Source: Caldilineaceae bacterium (lineage in GTDB: Bacteria > Chloroflexota > Anaerolineae > Caldilineales > Caldilineaceae). Taken from it: 64,000 nucleotides of DNA. The stretch is from positions 186,001 through 250,000 of the forward strand of contig JADLDO010000039.1 in the NCBI GenBank assembly GCA_020846635.1. Reading direction: 5' to 3'. The notes under the pieces are model-generated. The model saw only the letters and a program-made list of their open reading frames with translations. It made no database searches and was not told where the DNA came from. The position numbers were made by a program, and so were the translations under genes. This document shows positions 42,395-50,688 of this stretch, in pieces (positions within the stretch are counted from its first letter, which is position 1; each line of letters starts with the position of its first letter).

Positions 42395-43201
42395 CTACTT
42401 CCGATAGACCACACTCCTGTTATACGGAATGATCAACAACTCCGGCCCATCCAGCGGGAAGGCAGCGACCCACGCCTGTGGATCGTAGTTGCGCTTGACA
42501 AAGCATTGGTAGTGAGAAGGGGCCGCGGTCTTAAGCCCAACCTTCTGCGCCATCTTTGCAGAGCCGTCGAAAAAGGGGAATTCGCCCTCGCTGGGATGCG
42601 TGGTCAGAAAACCTAGATCGGGGCGCAGCGCCGCCACAGGCTCCGTGAGCGCGGCATGGTCGGCAAAGGTGTGGATCGGGTCGCCAGAGAAATAGATACG
42701 CACTTTATCCGCTTCGCTGCTGCCTGCCTCCACCACAAAGCCAAAATGCTGCACATCCGGTGGCTTAATGCCGGCATCCGGGTCTCCTTGCGGTGGTTTG
42801 GCATAGACCACATGCGCGGTCATGCTCCCCAACGCCGCCACATCCCCCACATTCACCGTCACCAACCGGTCGGCGGCAATCCCCTTCTCGCGCAAATTGT
42901 CGGTGCTTTCAACTGGCCCGACAAAACGACAGTCAGGGAAACTCTGATGGATACGCAGGCAGGACTCAGGCCAGGTGTGATCCGAGTGATTGTGCGTCAA
43001 CAGCACAAAGTCGGTGGGCAGTGTGCTTTCATCGAGCGGCGGCGTGGCATGGATAAAGCGATCCGGTGCGCGCTCGGAAGGATAATAGGGATCGACTTGA
43101 ACGATGGTCCCGCTTGCGTCTTTAAGCGCATAGGTACTTTGGCCGAACCAGTGAATACCGACTGTGCCTGCCGGCACAGTGAGCGAAGAAAATGGATGCA
43201 T
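42395..43201 (-). CDS. UlaG-like metallo-beta-lactamase-fold hydrolase
   Basis: A 268-residue metallohydrolase. The metal-binding motif is FVLLTHNHSDHTWPESCLRI (HxHxDH), with further likely ligands in VRIYFSGDPIHTFADH and HPSEGEFPFF. The order of segments and the short N-terminal beta strands (VGIHWFGQSTYALKDASGT) match the L-ascorbate-6-phosphate lactonase-like branch, which includes enzymes of varied substrates. Two TATGCATAGG repeats lie upstream in the divergent region. The substrate is unknown. Confidence 0.88.
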   Translation of the reverse strand: MHPFSSLTVPAGTVGIHWFGQSTYALKDASGTIVQVDPYYPSERAPDRFIHATPPLDESTLPTDFVLLTHNHSDHTWPESCLRIHQSFPDCRFVGPVESTDNLREKGIAADRLVTVNVGDVAALGSMTAHVVYAKPPQGDPDAGIKPPDVQHFGFVVEAGSSEADKVRIYFSGDPIHTFADHAALTEPVAALRPDLGFLTTHPSEGEFPFFDGSAKMAQKVGLKTAAPSHYQCFVKRNYDPQAWVAAFPLDGPELLIIPYNRSVVYRK

Positions 43202-43244
43202 CTCGTCCTCTCTCTACTTATCTCTACTTAGGTTCACGATTTTG

Positions 43245-43271
43245 TATGCATAGGGTTTTTATATGCATAGG
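43245..43271. promoter_or_regulatory. Two TATGCATAGG direct repeats in a divergent promoter region
   Basis: TATGCATAGG is present at 43245-43254 and 43262-43271, 17 bases apart, between the divergent UlaG-like and class II aldolase genes. The 10-mer contains the palindrome TATGCATA. It could be a shared operator. Confidence 0.45.
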
Positions 43272-43358
43272 ATTCAATCGGTGTAGAATCCAAAAAGCAC
43301 AGGATAGGTTTGCCTATTCATTATCGCCAAAGCCCGGAGGAAGACCAAACCCCTAACC

Positions 43359-44015
43359 ATGACTGAACAATCCACGCCGAAGCAAGAAGGCGTCACTAAA
43401 TTCCAACTAGAGTTCACTCCCGCGCCGCCCTTGCCCGCTGCGGAGATCGCGCAGATCAACACCTGGCGCGCCAAACTCTATCATCAACAGCTCATCGGTC
43501 AAGACCCAGGGCGCTATGGCGGCTATGGCTATGGTAACCTGAGTATGCGTCTTGCGCCGTTTGATGCGCCGCCCGCGCTGCGCCGCTTTGTCATCAGCGG
43601 CAGCCAAACGGGCGACTTGGCTGAACTTGGCCCCGAACAGTATGCCATTGTCACAGAGTGTTATCCGCAAGAGAACCGCGTCGTCGCGCATGGCCCTATT
43701 CGCCCCTCGTCAGAGTCACTCACCCACGGCGCTGTCTATGCGCTCGATCCCGTCATCCGCGTCGTGTTTCATGCCCACTCGCCCGAAATCTGGCGTGCTG
43801 CCACAGCCCTAAGGATTCCGATCACCGACCCCCTCGTCCCCTATGGCACGCCTGCTATGGCGGCTGAAGTGGTGCGTCTTTTTGCCGAAACCACTGTGAG
43901 ACAGCAGCGCATTTTTAGCATGGGCGGCCACGAAGATGGCATTGTCGCCTTTGGTGAAACCGCCGAGATAGCGGGCGCAGCTCTGCTGGCAGCATTAGCG
44001 GCAGCACAATCATAG
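43359..44015 (+). CDS. Class II aldolase/adducin-family protein
   Basis: A 218-residue protein of the fuculose-aldolase/adducin fold. Expected elements are present: YGGYGYGNLSMRL (phosphate-binding GNxS loop), the metal-binding VIRVVFHAHSPEIWRAA (HxH) and a third His in IFSMGGHEDGIVAFGETAEI. These suggest an active metal enzyme on a sugar phosphate or related compound. No kinase or isomerase partner is adjacent, so the substrate cannot be named. A ribosome site is present only 18 bases upstream of the ATG. Confidence 0.85.
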   Translation: MTEQSTPKQEGVTKFQLEFTPAPPLPAAEIAQINTWRAKLYHQQLIGQDPGRYGGYGYGNLSMRLAPFDAPPALRRFVISGSQTGDLAELGPEQYAIVTECYPQENRVVAHGPIRPSSESLTHGAVYALDPVIRVVFHAHSPEIWRAATALRIPITDPLVPYGTPAMAAEVVRLFAETTVRQQRIFSMGGHEDGIVAFGETAEIAGAALLAALAAAQS

Positions 44016-44047
44016 GCCACAGCAAGTAGATGGCCGGACGGTAAACG

Positions 44048-44100
44048 GGAGCCCTCTGGGCGTCGCTTGTAGCCCTGTGGCTTTAGCCCTGGGCGGCGTC
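44048..44100. repeat. Dispersed repeat overlapping the 3' end of the PEP-utilising gene
   Basis: The reverse complement of 44068-44100 matches 120-150 closely (GCCGCCC, GGGCTAAAGCC, CAGGGCTACA in order). The GGGAGCCCTCTGGG core at 44048-44061 recurs in the hairpin at 42334-42347. The TAA stop of the adjacent minus-strand gene (44083-44085) is supplied by the GGGCTAAAGCC part of the repeat. Confidence 0.65.
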
Positions 44101-46767
44101 CCCTATCCGCCGCACCGTCCCCGCGCCACCGTCCACCTCCACCATCTCCCCCTCCACCAGCCCAGCAAGCGCGCCTGTGGCGGCAACAATGGCGGGGATG
44201 CCCAACTCGCGCGCAACGATGGCCGCATGGGAGAGCAGGCTGCCCCGCTCCACCACCAAGCCTCCAGCAAGCGGCAGGATCATGATCCAACTGGGGTCGG
44301 TATGTTCGGCGACGATGATCTCTCCGGCGTTGAGCTTCGCTGTCAGCGGATCACGCACCAGGCGCACGCGCCCCACCACGCGCCCCGGTGCAGCCCCCGT
44401 GGCACGCAGCACCAGGTCATCGCCCCCTGGCTCCAGCAGTGACGTAGCGACGGCTCCTGTCGCCTCAAAGCGATTGCCCTCATAGACTGCGCCATAGGTG
44501 GCAAAGCGCGGCGGCAGCGGCGCTTCCTCGGCCCACTTCTCATACTCCCGCTTACGCACCGTCACCAAGCCGGCCATGTCCGTACCCACCGTTGTCCCCT
44601 CCACCCAGCCGCAGACTTCATCCACAGTCAGGTAAAAGACATCCGCAGGATCAGCCAACGCGCCTGCGCCATACAGCCGTTTGCCCAACTCGCGCAGGAT
44701 TTGGCGCGCGCGGCCAAAGACACGCGTCCGCGCAAAACGCAAGTTCTCGCGCGCGACCACGCGCTGACGTGCGTTCTTGACCACCCAGCCAAAGAGCGCA
44801 CGCCGGAATGGCTTGCCCGCCAGGGCACGATCCACGCGCGCTTCTGCCGCGGTACGAGCAGCAAGCGCCGCCGCATCCGGCGCGTTCAGGCTCGGCGGCT
44901 GCTGTGCCAACTGTGCCACGGCGTGCAGCAGAGGCAGCGGGTTATCGTGCAGGGTGGCGCTCTCCAACTTGAGTTCGTGCAAACAACGTTCGCCAAAGAG
45001 GTCAAGATATTGCCGGTAGGATGCCGCAAAGGTCGGATGACTCGCCAGCGCATGGTCAATCGCCCGGAGGTCCGAGCTTGCCAATATCTGCAAAAAGCCA
45101 GGATCATAACTTTGGGCAGCGCGTGCCAGAGCCGCCATCTCGCGTACACGGCCCGCGGGTTCGGCGCTAATCATGCCCCCTTGCCCTGTCAGCAGATCGT
45201 TTTGCAATGTCCCTTCGTTGTCGCCACACCAACTCGCCGTCAACTGGCGCAGCAGCCCATAGAAGATCATGGCAAAGAAATCATTGACCAGCGGCGCGTC
45301 CCAATGGGGCAGCAAATCGCTCTCCAAGCGGCGATAATAGGCCACCAATTCATCGGCGCGCCAATCGCTCAGGTCAGGCGTGCCTTTGCCCAACGCCCGC
45401 TCCAGGCGCGCATAAAAACGCTGCTGGCGTCCTCCCAGCCCTGCATAGGCCGAAAGCAGCCCCACCACTGTGCGTGCCAGATGCAAGCGATCCGCAAGAC
45501 GGTCGCGCCAGCTCGCCTGAGCAAGACCGGCGACAATCTCCGGCGGCAGGCTCTCCTTCACCCCCATCATCTGCTCCATAAAACGGCGATTGGCCTTGAA
45601 GCCTGGAAGCAGCGCCAGCACCCGATACCAGTTGAGCAGGTTGTAATAGATGCGCCCATGCACCAGCCCGATCATGTTGGCAAAGACGCCCTGGTTGGCC
45701 TGGATCAGGGGCCGCGAGACACCCAAGATGCGGCAAAGTTCTTGGTAAACCGCTTGATAGGCACGTCGCGCAAACGAATAGGTCAGCGGCGTGGTCATCC
45801 CGCCATAGCTCTCGATGATATTGCTGTTGTCCCAGAGGGTATAAAGCCCATCGGGGTCGTGCAGTGCTGCCAGCGTCGTAATCGGCCGCGACTGGAGCAG
45901 AACCAACTCGCCCCCTGCCACAGCCCACTCAATATCCTGGGGCGAGGCAAAGAAGTTAGCACAGCGTCGGGCCAATGCTGCCACGCGCTTTACCATCGCT
46001 TCGTCCATCACCGGCTGCTTAGGGTCTGCCACTTCTTGCCGGAGGATCATCCCCTGCCGGTCCACCTGCCAACTGTCACCGCTCTCTGCGCCCGCCACCA
46101 ACTGATCCGCCAAGCCACGGACTGCCGCCACCACTGCCACGCCCCGCCGCCCGCTCACCGGATCGGCACTAAAGGCCACGCCCGCGGCTTCGGCGGGGAT
46201 CATCGGCTGGATCAACACAGCGGGAAGTTGGGGCGGCCCTGACAGTCCGCGCTCCCGACGATAGGCATAGACCGAAGATGAGAAGGCCGAGCGCCACACA
46301 TCCACCACGCGCGCCGCCACCTGCGCCGGCGGCACATTGAGAAAGCTCGCCAACTGACCGGCAAAGGAGTGCGCCCCGCTGTCCTCCTCCACCGCTGATG
46401 AGCGCACCGCAAAGTGCGCTGTGCCAGGGGCCAACTTCACCAATGCAGCTTCCAGCGCGGCGGCTACTGATGTCAACAGGGCAGCACCCTCCAGTGCCAC
46501 AGCCGCGGCCTGCGCGTCCACGGCTTTACCCAACTGGAGCCAGATGGCATCCTCCATCGCGGCGCGAGCCCCCGTGGTCGTCACCACCAGATAAGGCGGA
46601 ACCGGCAGCCCCGCGGCATAGAGCCGCGCCAATGCTGCGGCCTTACCCCCCAACAACCGCGGATCAGCCTGTTGGCTGGCAGGATGGTCGGGGCCAACGA
46701 GCGTATCATCGGGGAACAGACTTAGTAATAGATTCGGTACTACTTGAGGTCGCGTGCTTGTCGTCAT
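44083..46767 (-). CDS. PEP synthase-like ATP/His swivel enzyme of the rifampin-phosphotransferase type
   Basis: An 894-residue enzyme. The N-terminal 310 residues are a PPDK-type ATP-binding domain (LLGGKAAALARLYAAGLPVP, then FAVRSSAVEEDSGAHSFAGQ and FASPQDIEWAVAGGELVLLQ). A large helical middle region follows. The C-terminal swivel domain has the phosphate-carrying His near residue 847 (VERGSLLSHAAIVARELGIP). There is no C-terminal PEP/pyruvate barrel, so it is not a normal PEP synthase; this order is that of rifampin phosphotransferases and related small-molecule dikinases. The substrate is uncertain. The ATG at 46767 begins the conserved part; its last codon lies in an intergenic repeat. 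Confidence 0.85.
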   Translation of the reverse strand: MTTSTRPQVVPNLLLSLFPDDTLVGPDHPASQQADPRLLGGKAAALARLYAAGLPVPPYLVVTTTGARAAMEDAIWLQLGKAVDAQAAAVALEGAALLTSVAAALEAALVKLAPGTAHFAVRSSAVEEDSGAHSFAGQLASFLNVPPAQVAARVVDVWRSAFSSSVYAYRRERGLSGPPQLPAVLIQPMIPAEAAGVAFSADPVSGRRGVAVVAAVRGLADQLVAGAESGDSWQVDRQGMILRQEVADPKQPVMDEAMVKRVAALARRCANFFASPQDIEWAVAGGELVLLQSRPITTLAALHDPDGLYTLWDNSNIIESYGGMTTPLTYSFARRAYQAVYQELCRILGVSRPLIQANQGVFANMIGLVHGRIYYNLLNWYRVLALLPGFKANRRFMEQMMGVKESLPPEIVAGLAQASWRDRLADRLHLARTVVGLLSAYAGLGGRQQRFYARLERALGKGTPDLSDWRADELVAYYRRLESDLLPHWDAPLVNDFFAMIFYGLLRQLTASWCGDNEGTLQNDLLTGQGGMISAEPAGRVREMAALARAAQSYDPGFLQILASSDLRAIDHALASHPTFAASYRQYLDLFGERCLHELKLESATLHDNPLPLLHAVAQLAQQPPSLNAPDAAALAARTAAEARVDRALAGKPFRRALFGWVVKNARQRVVARENLRFARTRVFGRARQILRELGKRLYGAGALADPADVFYLTVDEVCGWVEGTTVGTDMAGLVTVRKREYEKWAEEAPLPPRFATYGAVYEGNRFEATGAVATSLLEPGGDDLVLRATGAAPGRVVGRVRLVRDPLTAKLNAGEIIVAEHTDPSWIMILPLAGGLVVERGSLLSHAAIVARELGIPAIVAATGALAGLVEGEMVEVDGGAGTVRRIGDAAQG

Positions 46768-46840
46768 AGGCCCATTGTAGCAAAGCATGACGCAATCGCC
46801 CCATTGCCCTCTGGCTTATGCCAAAAGGGAATCAAACTTC

Positions 46841-46869
46841 TTGACAAGCAGCGACGACCTCATTAGAGT
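46841..46869 (+). promoter_or_regulatory. Candidate promoter of the CtaG-like gene
   Basis: TTGACA (46841-46846), a 17-base spacer and TAGAGT (46864-46869). Its position implies that translation begins downstream of about 46876, arguing against the longest open frame from 46787. Confidence 0.6.
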
Positions 46870-46972
46870 AGGTCTACTGCCGAGAAAGTTTGAAAGACCC
46901 ATACCCCCTGGTTCTATGGGGTCCCTGGATCGCTCGACATGGGGCATTTCAGTACGGGATATTTCAAAAGCT

Positions 46973-47902
46973 ATGCAGGCATCGATCGGGATTGTAGAGG
47001 GCCTTGCCATCCTCCTGTTGGCGGGGATAGCGATAGGCTATGGAGTGGGCTGGCGGCGGCTTCACCGGGTTATGCCAACGCTGGCGACGCCGCTGCGGCT
47101 GGTCGCCTTTGTGATCGCACTGAGCGCGTTAACGCTGGCGCTGGTCTGGCCGCTGCCGGGCTGGAGCAACTACTTACTTGCCATGCGTTCGCTGCAAAAG
47201 GCAATGGTTTGTATGATCGCAGGGCCTTTTTTCTGGCTCTCATGCCCTGTGCATGTCATCGGGTGGGGTCTGCGCGGGCGGGCAGGACGAGCAGCCGTCA
47301 GATTCACCCATCAGGGGTGGGCTAAACGCCTACTGCGGAGCATCAGCCAACCAATGGTGGCCTGGCTTGCCTATGTTACAGTCTTCCTATTCTGGCATGA
47401 TCCGTGGATTTCCCAGTTTCTCCTGGGCGAAAGCTGGGTGCATACCGCAGCACCGTGGCTGCTGTTGGTCGCTGCGCTGCTCTTTTGGTGGCCGGTGGTC
47501 GATGCGGGGCCGCGCCTCCATCGTGGCATTCCAAGTTGGCTGCTCATCATCTATCTGCTGACCGTCGAGGTCGCTAATATGGCAGCAGGTATGACGATTG
47601 CCTTTTCGGAAAAACCGCTCTATCCCTATTATCCCGCCTTGCGCGCCCAACTTGCCCCCGATGCGCTGCCGCTGAGCTATTTCTTTGACCAAATGATCGG
47701 TGGCGCGGTCATCTGGATCTTCGGCAGTTTGGTCTATGTCTCGTCAATCATCTCTGTGCTGCACCGCCTCTTTCGGCTGGACGGCAGCACGACACCACAG
47801 CCGTTACCCAACTGGGACGAAAATGATAAATTCATCGCACCTGGCCTGGAGCATCGTGTCGCCCAAAATCAGCTACGCAAAGCAGACCTGAGCCATCACT
47901 AA
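46973..47902 (+). CDS. CtaG-type cytochrome c oxidase assembly membrane protein
   Basis: A 309-residue polytopic protein of the caa3-type CtaG family. Typical features are WPLPGWSNYLLAMRSLQKAM, VAWLAYVTVFLFWHDPWISQ, the H-x-x-P pattern and a late GGAVIWIFGSLVYVSSIISV helix. Such proteins help insert copper into, or assemble, terminal oxidases at the cytoplasmic membrane. The start is uncertain; 46973 (MQASIGIVEG) leads straight into the first helix, and 46916 is an alternative. No oxidase genes are in the window, though a copper protein cluster lies 7 kb away. Confidence 0.85.
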   Translation: MQASIGIVEGLAILLLAGIAIGYGVGWRRLHRVMPTLATPLRLVAFVIALSALTLALVWPLPGWSNYLLAMRSLQKAMVCMIAGPFFWLSCPVHVIGWGLRGRAGRAAVRFTHQGWAKRLLRSISQPMVAWLAYVTVFLFWHDPWISQFLLGESWVHTAAPWLLLVAALLFWWPVVDAGPRLHRGIPSWLLIIYLLTVEVANMAAGMTIAFSEKPLYPYYPALRAQLAPDALPLSYFFDQMIGGAVIWIFGSLVYVSSIISVLHRLFRLDGSTTPQPLPNWDENDKFIAPGLEHRVAQNQLRKADLSHH

Positions 47903-47922
47903 TCCCCCGACCTCCTAATGTG

Positions 47923-48825
47923 TCACCCCCAATGGGGCAACAGCCCCAAGCTCAAATAGAACGCCAGAACCCATAGGCCCGAAAGCCGTTCAATCCAGCG
48001 GCTCTTGCCGGACGAAGGCTGCTTGGTCATGCGCCACCCCGCCCACGCAGCCGCCATCCAACCGCACACGAAGATCAGCGCCATTGCGCCGCGGATGCCC
48101 ACGTCCTGACTCACGCTCCACCCTGCTACAATGCCGCTGGCCCCAGCGATACCCACTGCCAGCAGCCAAACGGCCGTGGCGCTCGGCACTCCCCAAAGCG
48201 CGCTGTATGTCTCCACACCCACTTCCTCATCCTCTTTGGCGCGTATCTTGCGCCCCACTTCAAAGACAATCCCATTGGTATAGGTCGTGACAAGAAACCA
48301 GCCCCACGCGGCGGATGGCTCGCCGCCCTGCCTCGCCGCGGCCAAGAGATTGAGGTCGATCAATGGCAGGATCAACATATGGGAGAGCATGTAGACAACG
48401 GGACGCGCGCGCAACCATTCGGCCACAAAAAACTCGCGGCTCATCAGCAGTAAGACAAGCCACGCGGCCAGCAGATAGGGCAGGAGTTCCCAACCCAGCA
48501 GCAGCGTGATAGAGAATTGCAGCAGCAGTACCACAATCCCAACAGCCGCCAATTCGCGCAGCGTGACCAGCCCGCGCGGCACAGGGCGATAGGGACGATA
48601 CGCCGCATCGTCAGCAGCGTCCTTAAACTCATCGGCAATCCGCAGGAGCAAGAAAAAGCCCAGCGCCACCGCAAATGCGCCTGTCATGCGCGCCAGCGGC
48701 GGCCAGCTATCTCCTGCGCTGGCAAAACCACTTGCCCCAACCGTCAGCGCGGCCACCAAAAGGCTATGGGAGAGCAGTGGAAAACGCTCGCGCTGGTAAA
48801 TCCATAATCGTTGTACGAGCGTCAA
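47923..48825 (-). CDS. UbiA-family prenyltransferase-like membrane protein
   Basis: A 300-residue polytopic protein. The first Asp-rich motif is LLRIADEFKDAADDAAYRPY followed by RPVPRGLVT, and the second is GRKIRAKEDEEVGVETYSAL, both in the positions used by UbiA enzymes to bind prenyl diphosphate and Mg. About eight membrane helices are visible. It may attach an isoprenoid chain to an aromatic or sugar acceptor, as in menaquinone or related lipid synthesis. No neighbouring gene defines the acceptor. Confidence 0.85.
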   Translation of the reverse strand: MTLVQRLWIYQRERFPLLSHSLLVAALTVGASGFASAGDSWPPLARMTGAFAVALGFFLLLRIADEFKDAADDAAYRPYRPVPRGLVTLRELAAVGIVVLLLQFSITLLLGWELLPYLLAAWLVLLLMSREFFVAEWLRARPVVYMLSHMLILPLIDLNLLAAARQGGEPSAAWGWFLVTTYTNGIVFEVGRKIRAKEDEEVGVETYSALWGVPSATAVWLLAVGIAGASGIVAGWSVSQDVGIRGAMALIFVCGWMAAAWAGWRMTKQPSSGKSRWIERLSGLWVLAFYLSLGLLPHWG

Positions 48826-48862
48826 GGTGCAGTGATCCTAGCGTATAGTGAATTGCAGTAAA

Positions 48863-48905
48863 ACCTTCCCGGAAGGAGCCCAACAAATGGGACTTCCGGG
48901 AAGGT
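48863..48905. repeat. Palindromic intergenic repeat
   Basis: A perfect 13-bp stem ACCTTCCCGGAAG / CTTCCGGGAAGGT with an inner GAGCCC...GGG stem. It is the most regular member of the family also seen at 184-229 and 42321-42360. It lies 35 bases after the stop of the haloperoxidase-like gene. Confidence 0.75.
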
Positions 48906-48940
48906 GGAGATAGCGGTTGGTCGTTCAGGCGAGTGGCTCG

Positions 48941-50332
48941 CTAGCGGCTGTTAAAGGTCAACCCCAGCACATGGTCTGCCACACAGATACCCTGGGCAAG
49001 ACCGTTCTCAATCGCCGAGCGATAGTGAATCCCCCCATAGAGGCGGGAGATGCCGGCTTCATCGGCAGCCTCGGAAAAAGAGGCAAAGGATCGCGCAGGC
49101 AAGCCACTCGCTTCGTGTGTATTATCGGTGAAAGCATAGTTGTCGCCAAACAGATCGGTCAGCACAACGGCAGCAGCGGCAGACTGCACCGAATGGCCCG
49201 ATGTATATTCAGGGAAAGGGGGTGTCGTCACAGGATCGGTGAGGTCCGGTATATTCCAGCTTGGGTCAATATGCGCCTGGATATAGCTGATAGGGCGCAT
49301 CACATTATAGACAAATTTGGTGTGCCAACAGACGATGAACGAATCGGCGACGGCAATCCCCAACTTGGCATAGCCTTCGGCAGTCAACGCCAACGACGCA
49401 TCCTCCGCGCTGATCACCTGGCTCAAAATCGCCACCCAATGGCCTGGCGGGGTCGATGTGCTGCCGGGGTCGTCGGCCCAGAAAAGGGCAATTGCCTTAT
49501 GTTCGGGGTCATCCAGCTTTACCGCCTCATAGACCTCCATTGCTTCGGCATAGAAGGCCGAATCCGGCTCTTGCGAATAGGCAGGCGGCGGCGGGGCAGG
49601 ACATTCAGCGCCATCGCGCAACACAAAAGAACGGTTGTCACCCCAATAAGGCTGCATTGCCGTGGCATAATTGGGCGGTGTGCTAATCCACATCCCCGCT
49701 CCGGTGGGTGGCGCATAATCCTTTGGAAAGTTGCGCGTATACGCTTCATGCCCGCCATCTTCGAGTGACCACGCGTAGATCGCCGAAGCCATGCTGCGCC
49801 CCCATTGGACGGAACGCTGATAGGTCATGGTATCCACTTCGACCATGAACTGCTGGGCATACTTCTCTTCGAGCATTTCGATGGCGCTTAAATTCTCTGG
49901 GGATGCGGTGGCAAACAACTTACGACTTAGATCGGCGAGTGCAGCGTTGGCGGCGCTGGGCCAATGATAGCTGACAAACCAGCGGGTGGTTGGCAGACCC
50001 TCCAATTCATTAAGCTGCCCTTGCATGCTGCGATACCCGAACATGCCCGGACGCACTGTCTCATAGAGCGTCACACCCAAATACCCTAAGGCGCGTGAGG
50101 CAACCGGCGGTGTAAAACCGTTTGTCTCCTGCACCAGTTGGAGCGAGAGGTCGAACCACTCGGTTGCAACCCCCGCATCATAATCAGCCGTTGCGCGCGA
50201 CAAGCTAACCGGCGCACAAGCGGCTGTGATCTGCGCTATGACAAGCAGTAGCGCCACTACCAAGATCTGTTGGCTAAACTTGCGACGAAGCTGCGGTCCT
50301 CTCCCTAGTATAACGGACTTTGCTTCTTCCAT
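48941..50332 (-). CDS. Vanadium-haloperoxidase/PAP2-like lipoprotein
   Basis: A 463-residue exported protein. The signal ends in a lipobox-like ITAACAP (about residues 33-39), so it is probably lipid-anchored. The three vanadate/phosphate-binding motifs are present: FVYNVMRPISYI (KxxxxxRP region), PPFPEYTSGHSVQSAA (SGH) and GISRLYGGIHYRSAIENG (SRxxxxxH). The PAP2-like core is at the C-terminus after a long helical N-terminal part, as in bacterial vanadium haloperoxidases. The reaction, halide oxidation or phosphatase, cannot be told from sequence. ATG at 50332 is chosen; AAGGAGG lies 15 bases upstream. Confidence 0.88.
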   Translation of the reverse strand: MEEAKSVILGRGPQLRRKFSQQILVVALLLVIAQITAACAPVSLSRATADYDAGVATEWFDLSLQLVQETNGFTPPVASRALGYLGVTLYETVRPGMFGYRSMQGQLNELEGLPTTRWFVSYHWPSAANAALADLSRKLFATASPENLSAIEMLEEKYAQQFMVEVDTMTYQRSVQWGRSMASAIYAWSLEDGGHEAYTRNFPKDYAPPTGAGMWISTPPNYATAMQPYWGDNRSFVLRDGAECPAPPPPAYSQEPDSAFYAEAMEVYEAVKLDDPEHKAIALFWADDPGSTSTPPGHWVAILSQVISAEDASLALTAEGYAKLGIAVADSFIVCWHTKFVYNVMRPISYIQAHIDPSWNIPDLTDPVTTPPFPEYTSGHSVQSAAAAVVLTDLFGDNYAFTDNTHEASGLPARSFASFSEAADEAGISRLYGGIHYRSAIENGLAQGICVADHVLGLTFNSR

Positions 50333-50688
50333 TTCGGCGTACCTTTGCCTCCTTACCTCTCTGGAACTTCTGATTTGACACTTCTGATTAACCACTCAGC
50401 GCCCGCTATTAGATTCTTCTTAACAGCAGAGCAGCATGATAAACCTTACAATCTCACAGCATATTTCCGCATGATATGACATTATTTATTGCTTATGTTG
50501 ACGTAACTTTACAACATAAGATACTTATCGTCAACCCCTATTACCGAATCGCTGAGATAGCGAAACAAAAGCATACCATTCTCATTCAGAGAGCGGGTCT
50601 ACAGATGACAGAGCCCCAGGCAATCGCCTGGGGCTCTGTCATCCTATTGTACTACCAGGTCCAACTTGACCTGCATTACAACCTACCG
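50333..50688. other. Non-coding region with an inverted repeat and a large hairpin
   Basis: No gene is evident. An interrupted inverted repeat CTTATGTTG (50492-50500) / CAACATAAG (50512-50520) lies about 160 bases upstream of the haloperoxidase-like gene and may be an operator. At 50604-50643 a perfect 18-bp stem (GATGACAGAGCCCCAGGC and its complement, loop AATC) lies downstream of the secreted repeat protein gene. No T-tract flanks it on either strand, but it is a good candidate transcription end. Confidence 0.6.
50604..50643 (-). terminator. Large perfect hairpin, probable 3' end of the secreted repeat gene
   Basis: An 18-bp perfect stem with a 4-base loop, 45 bases after the stop of the minus-strand gene. 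The missing T-run makes the terminator call tentative. Confidence 0.55.

Noticed and set aside
44701..46242. Open frame of about 510 codons on the plus strand opposite the PEP-utilising gene
   Set aside because: Composition typical of an antisense shadow, no conserved motif, and the minus-strand enzyme is clear.
46787..46972. Extended N-terminus for the CtaG-like protein
   Set aside because: A good promoter (46841-46869) lies within this stretch and the translated residues look unlike the family.
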